DNA from: an uncultured Candidatus Saccharibacteria bacterium
GTDB taxonomy: Bacteria; Patescibacteriota; Saccharimonadia; Saccharimonadales; Saccharimonadaceae
DNA length: 64,000 bases
Reading direction: 5' to 3'
Assembly: GCA_927910745.1 (NCBI GenBank)
Contig: CAKMNX010000014.1
Location: 21,058-85,057, forward strand
Made by a program: the position numbers and the translations under genes. Each line of letters begins with the position of its first letter. Position 1 is the first letter of the stretch. The notes under the pieces are model-generated. The model saw only the letters and a program-made list of their open reading frames with translations, did no database searches and was not told where the DNA came from. Below, in pieces: positions 63,480-64,000 of this stretch.

Positions 63480-64000
63480 TTATTGCGCGGAAGCTCACTA
63501 GTCAATACGAGCGGTATCCAGGATATTTACTCTGTGCGATGTGTACCGCAGGTGCACGGAGGTATACGTGAGGCTCTTGAGTATGCATCACATATAGCGA
63601 AGATTGAACTCAATAGCGTGACTGACAATCTGGTATTCATAAAAAACGAAGAAACAAACCTAGTAGAGGTTATGGCTGGCGGAAATTTTCACGGTGAGTC
63701 TGTTGGCATCGCTATGGACGCTCTAGCTATCGCAGTAAGCGAACTTGCAAATATCTCAGACAGAAGAATTGCCGCTCTACTTGATGATAGATTTAACAAC
63801 GGTCTGCCTGCGTTCCTTAGGGTGACAGAAAAAATGAGAACAGGGCTAATGATTCTGCAGTATACTACAGCCTCACTAGTCTCAGAAAATAAAGTATTAG
63901 CCCATCCAGCGTCGGTTGGACTCTGTGCCAACATCTGCAACACCGAAGACTTTGTAGCTATGAGCTCGTCTCCGCCCGTAAGGTGGTCGACACATATTAG
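63411..64000 (+). pseudogene. Histidine/aromatic ammonia-lyase-like fragment, open at window end
   Basis: A continuous frame with no start codon and no stop before the edge. Ammonia-lyase motifs appear in order: YDPAIHSLKSFKGQRIVSDN, VRHLLRGSS, IQDIYSVRCVPQVHGG, IELNSVTDNLVF, GGNFHGESVGIAMDALAIAV, SELANISDRRIAALLDDRF, TGLMILQYTTASLVSENKVL, AHPASVG and TEDFVAMSS. The N-terminal half with the MIO-forming Ala-Ser-Gly is absent; upstream lies the recombinase remnant. Codon use (AGA, CTA, CTC) and lower GC differ from the rest, indicating foreign origin. It may be a truncated island gene or an assembly chimera. Confidence 0.7.

Overview
The window looks like a piece of a Candidate Phyla Radiation genome, most likely Candidatus Saccharibacteria (TM7). 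The assignment rests on gene content and style, not on a marker-gene tree. The genes are small and tightly packed, all ten tRNAs encode CCA, and UGA is used as a stop. The cell-wall set is scattered (murC, murJ, murT/gatD, an HTH-murA fusion, murB). There are type IV pilin genes, nucleotide-housecleaning enzymes, salvage rather than synthesis genes (tgt plus a queuosine-precursor transporter), and a CIRCE-controlled hrcA-grpE-dnaK block. No amino-acid, nucleotide or lipid biosynthesis operon is present. That fits a reduced, host-dependent cell.

Layout. 1-9 kb: NUDIX and MazG housecleaning enzymes, murC, small membrane proteins, a FtsB/DivIC-like protein, three CAT-anticodon tRNAs including the initiator, and a flavoprotein that has lost its redox cysteines. 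9.7-21 kb: a possible small RNA, tilS, ftsH, murJ, then lepA (elongation factor 4) cut into two complete-looking halves by about 4.4 kb carrying three NUDIX genes, a YdcF-like gene, a GrpB-like gene and two membrane-protein genes. 21-30 kb: a guanylate-kinase-like gene, a tandem Cys-motif paralog pair, the heat-shock block and an FKBP. 30-34 kb: speD-DUF4178-membrane SpeE operon. 34-46 kb: a P-loop kinase, pilin, GT39-like glycosyltransferase, OpgC-like acyltransferase, gatD-murT, a membrane-anchored Clp-like ATPase and a sugar-phosphate transferase. 46-58 kb: tgt, queuosine-precursor transporter, MFS transporter, HTH-MurA, glyA, pilin cluster, murB, folD. 59-64 kb: TM2 protein, divergent response regulator/histidine kinase, a candidate structured RNA, tRNA-Glu with a serine-recombinase remnant, and a histidine ammonia-lyase-like fragment running off the end.

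How it works together. The peptidoglycan genes cover UDP-MurNAc formation (murA, murB), alanine addition (murC), lipid II flipping (murJ) and amidation (murT/gatD). glyA and folD supply one-carbon units. Two kinds of translation start are visible. First genes of transcripts usually have a -10 hexamer 6-10 nt before the start codon, so they should be leaderless. Genes inside operons tend to have AGGAGG-type ribosome-binding sites.

Caution. Eight genes are broken by nine one-base indels, many in or beside short homopolymers, with both flanks still coding. This looks more like consensus error than decay. The split lepA cannot be explained that way.
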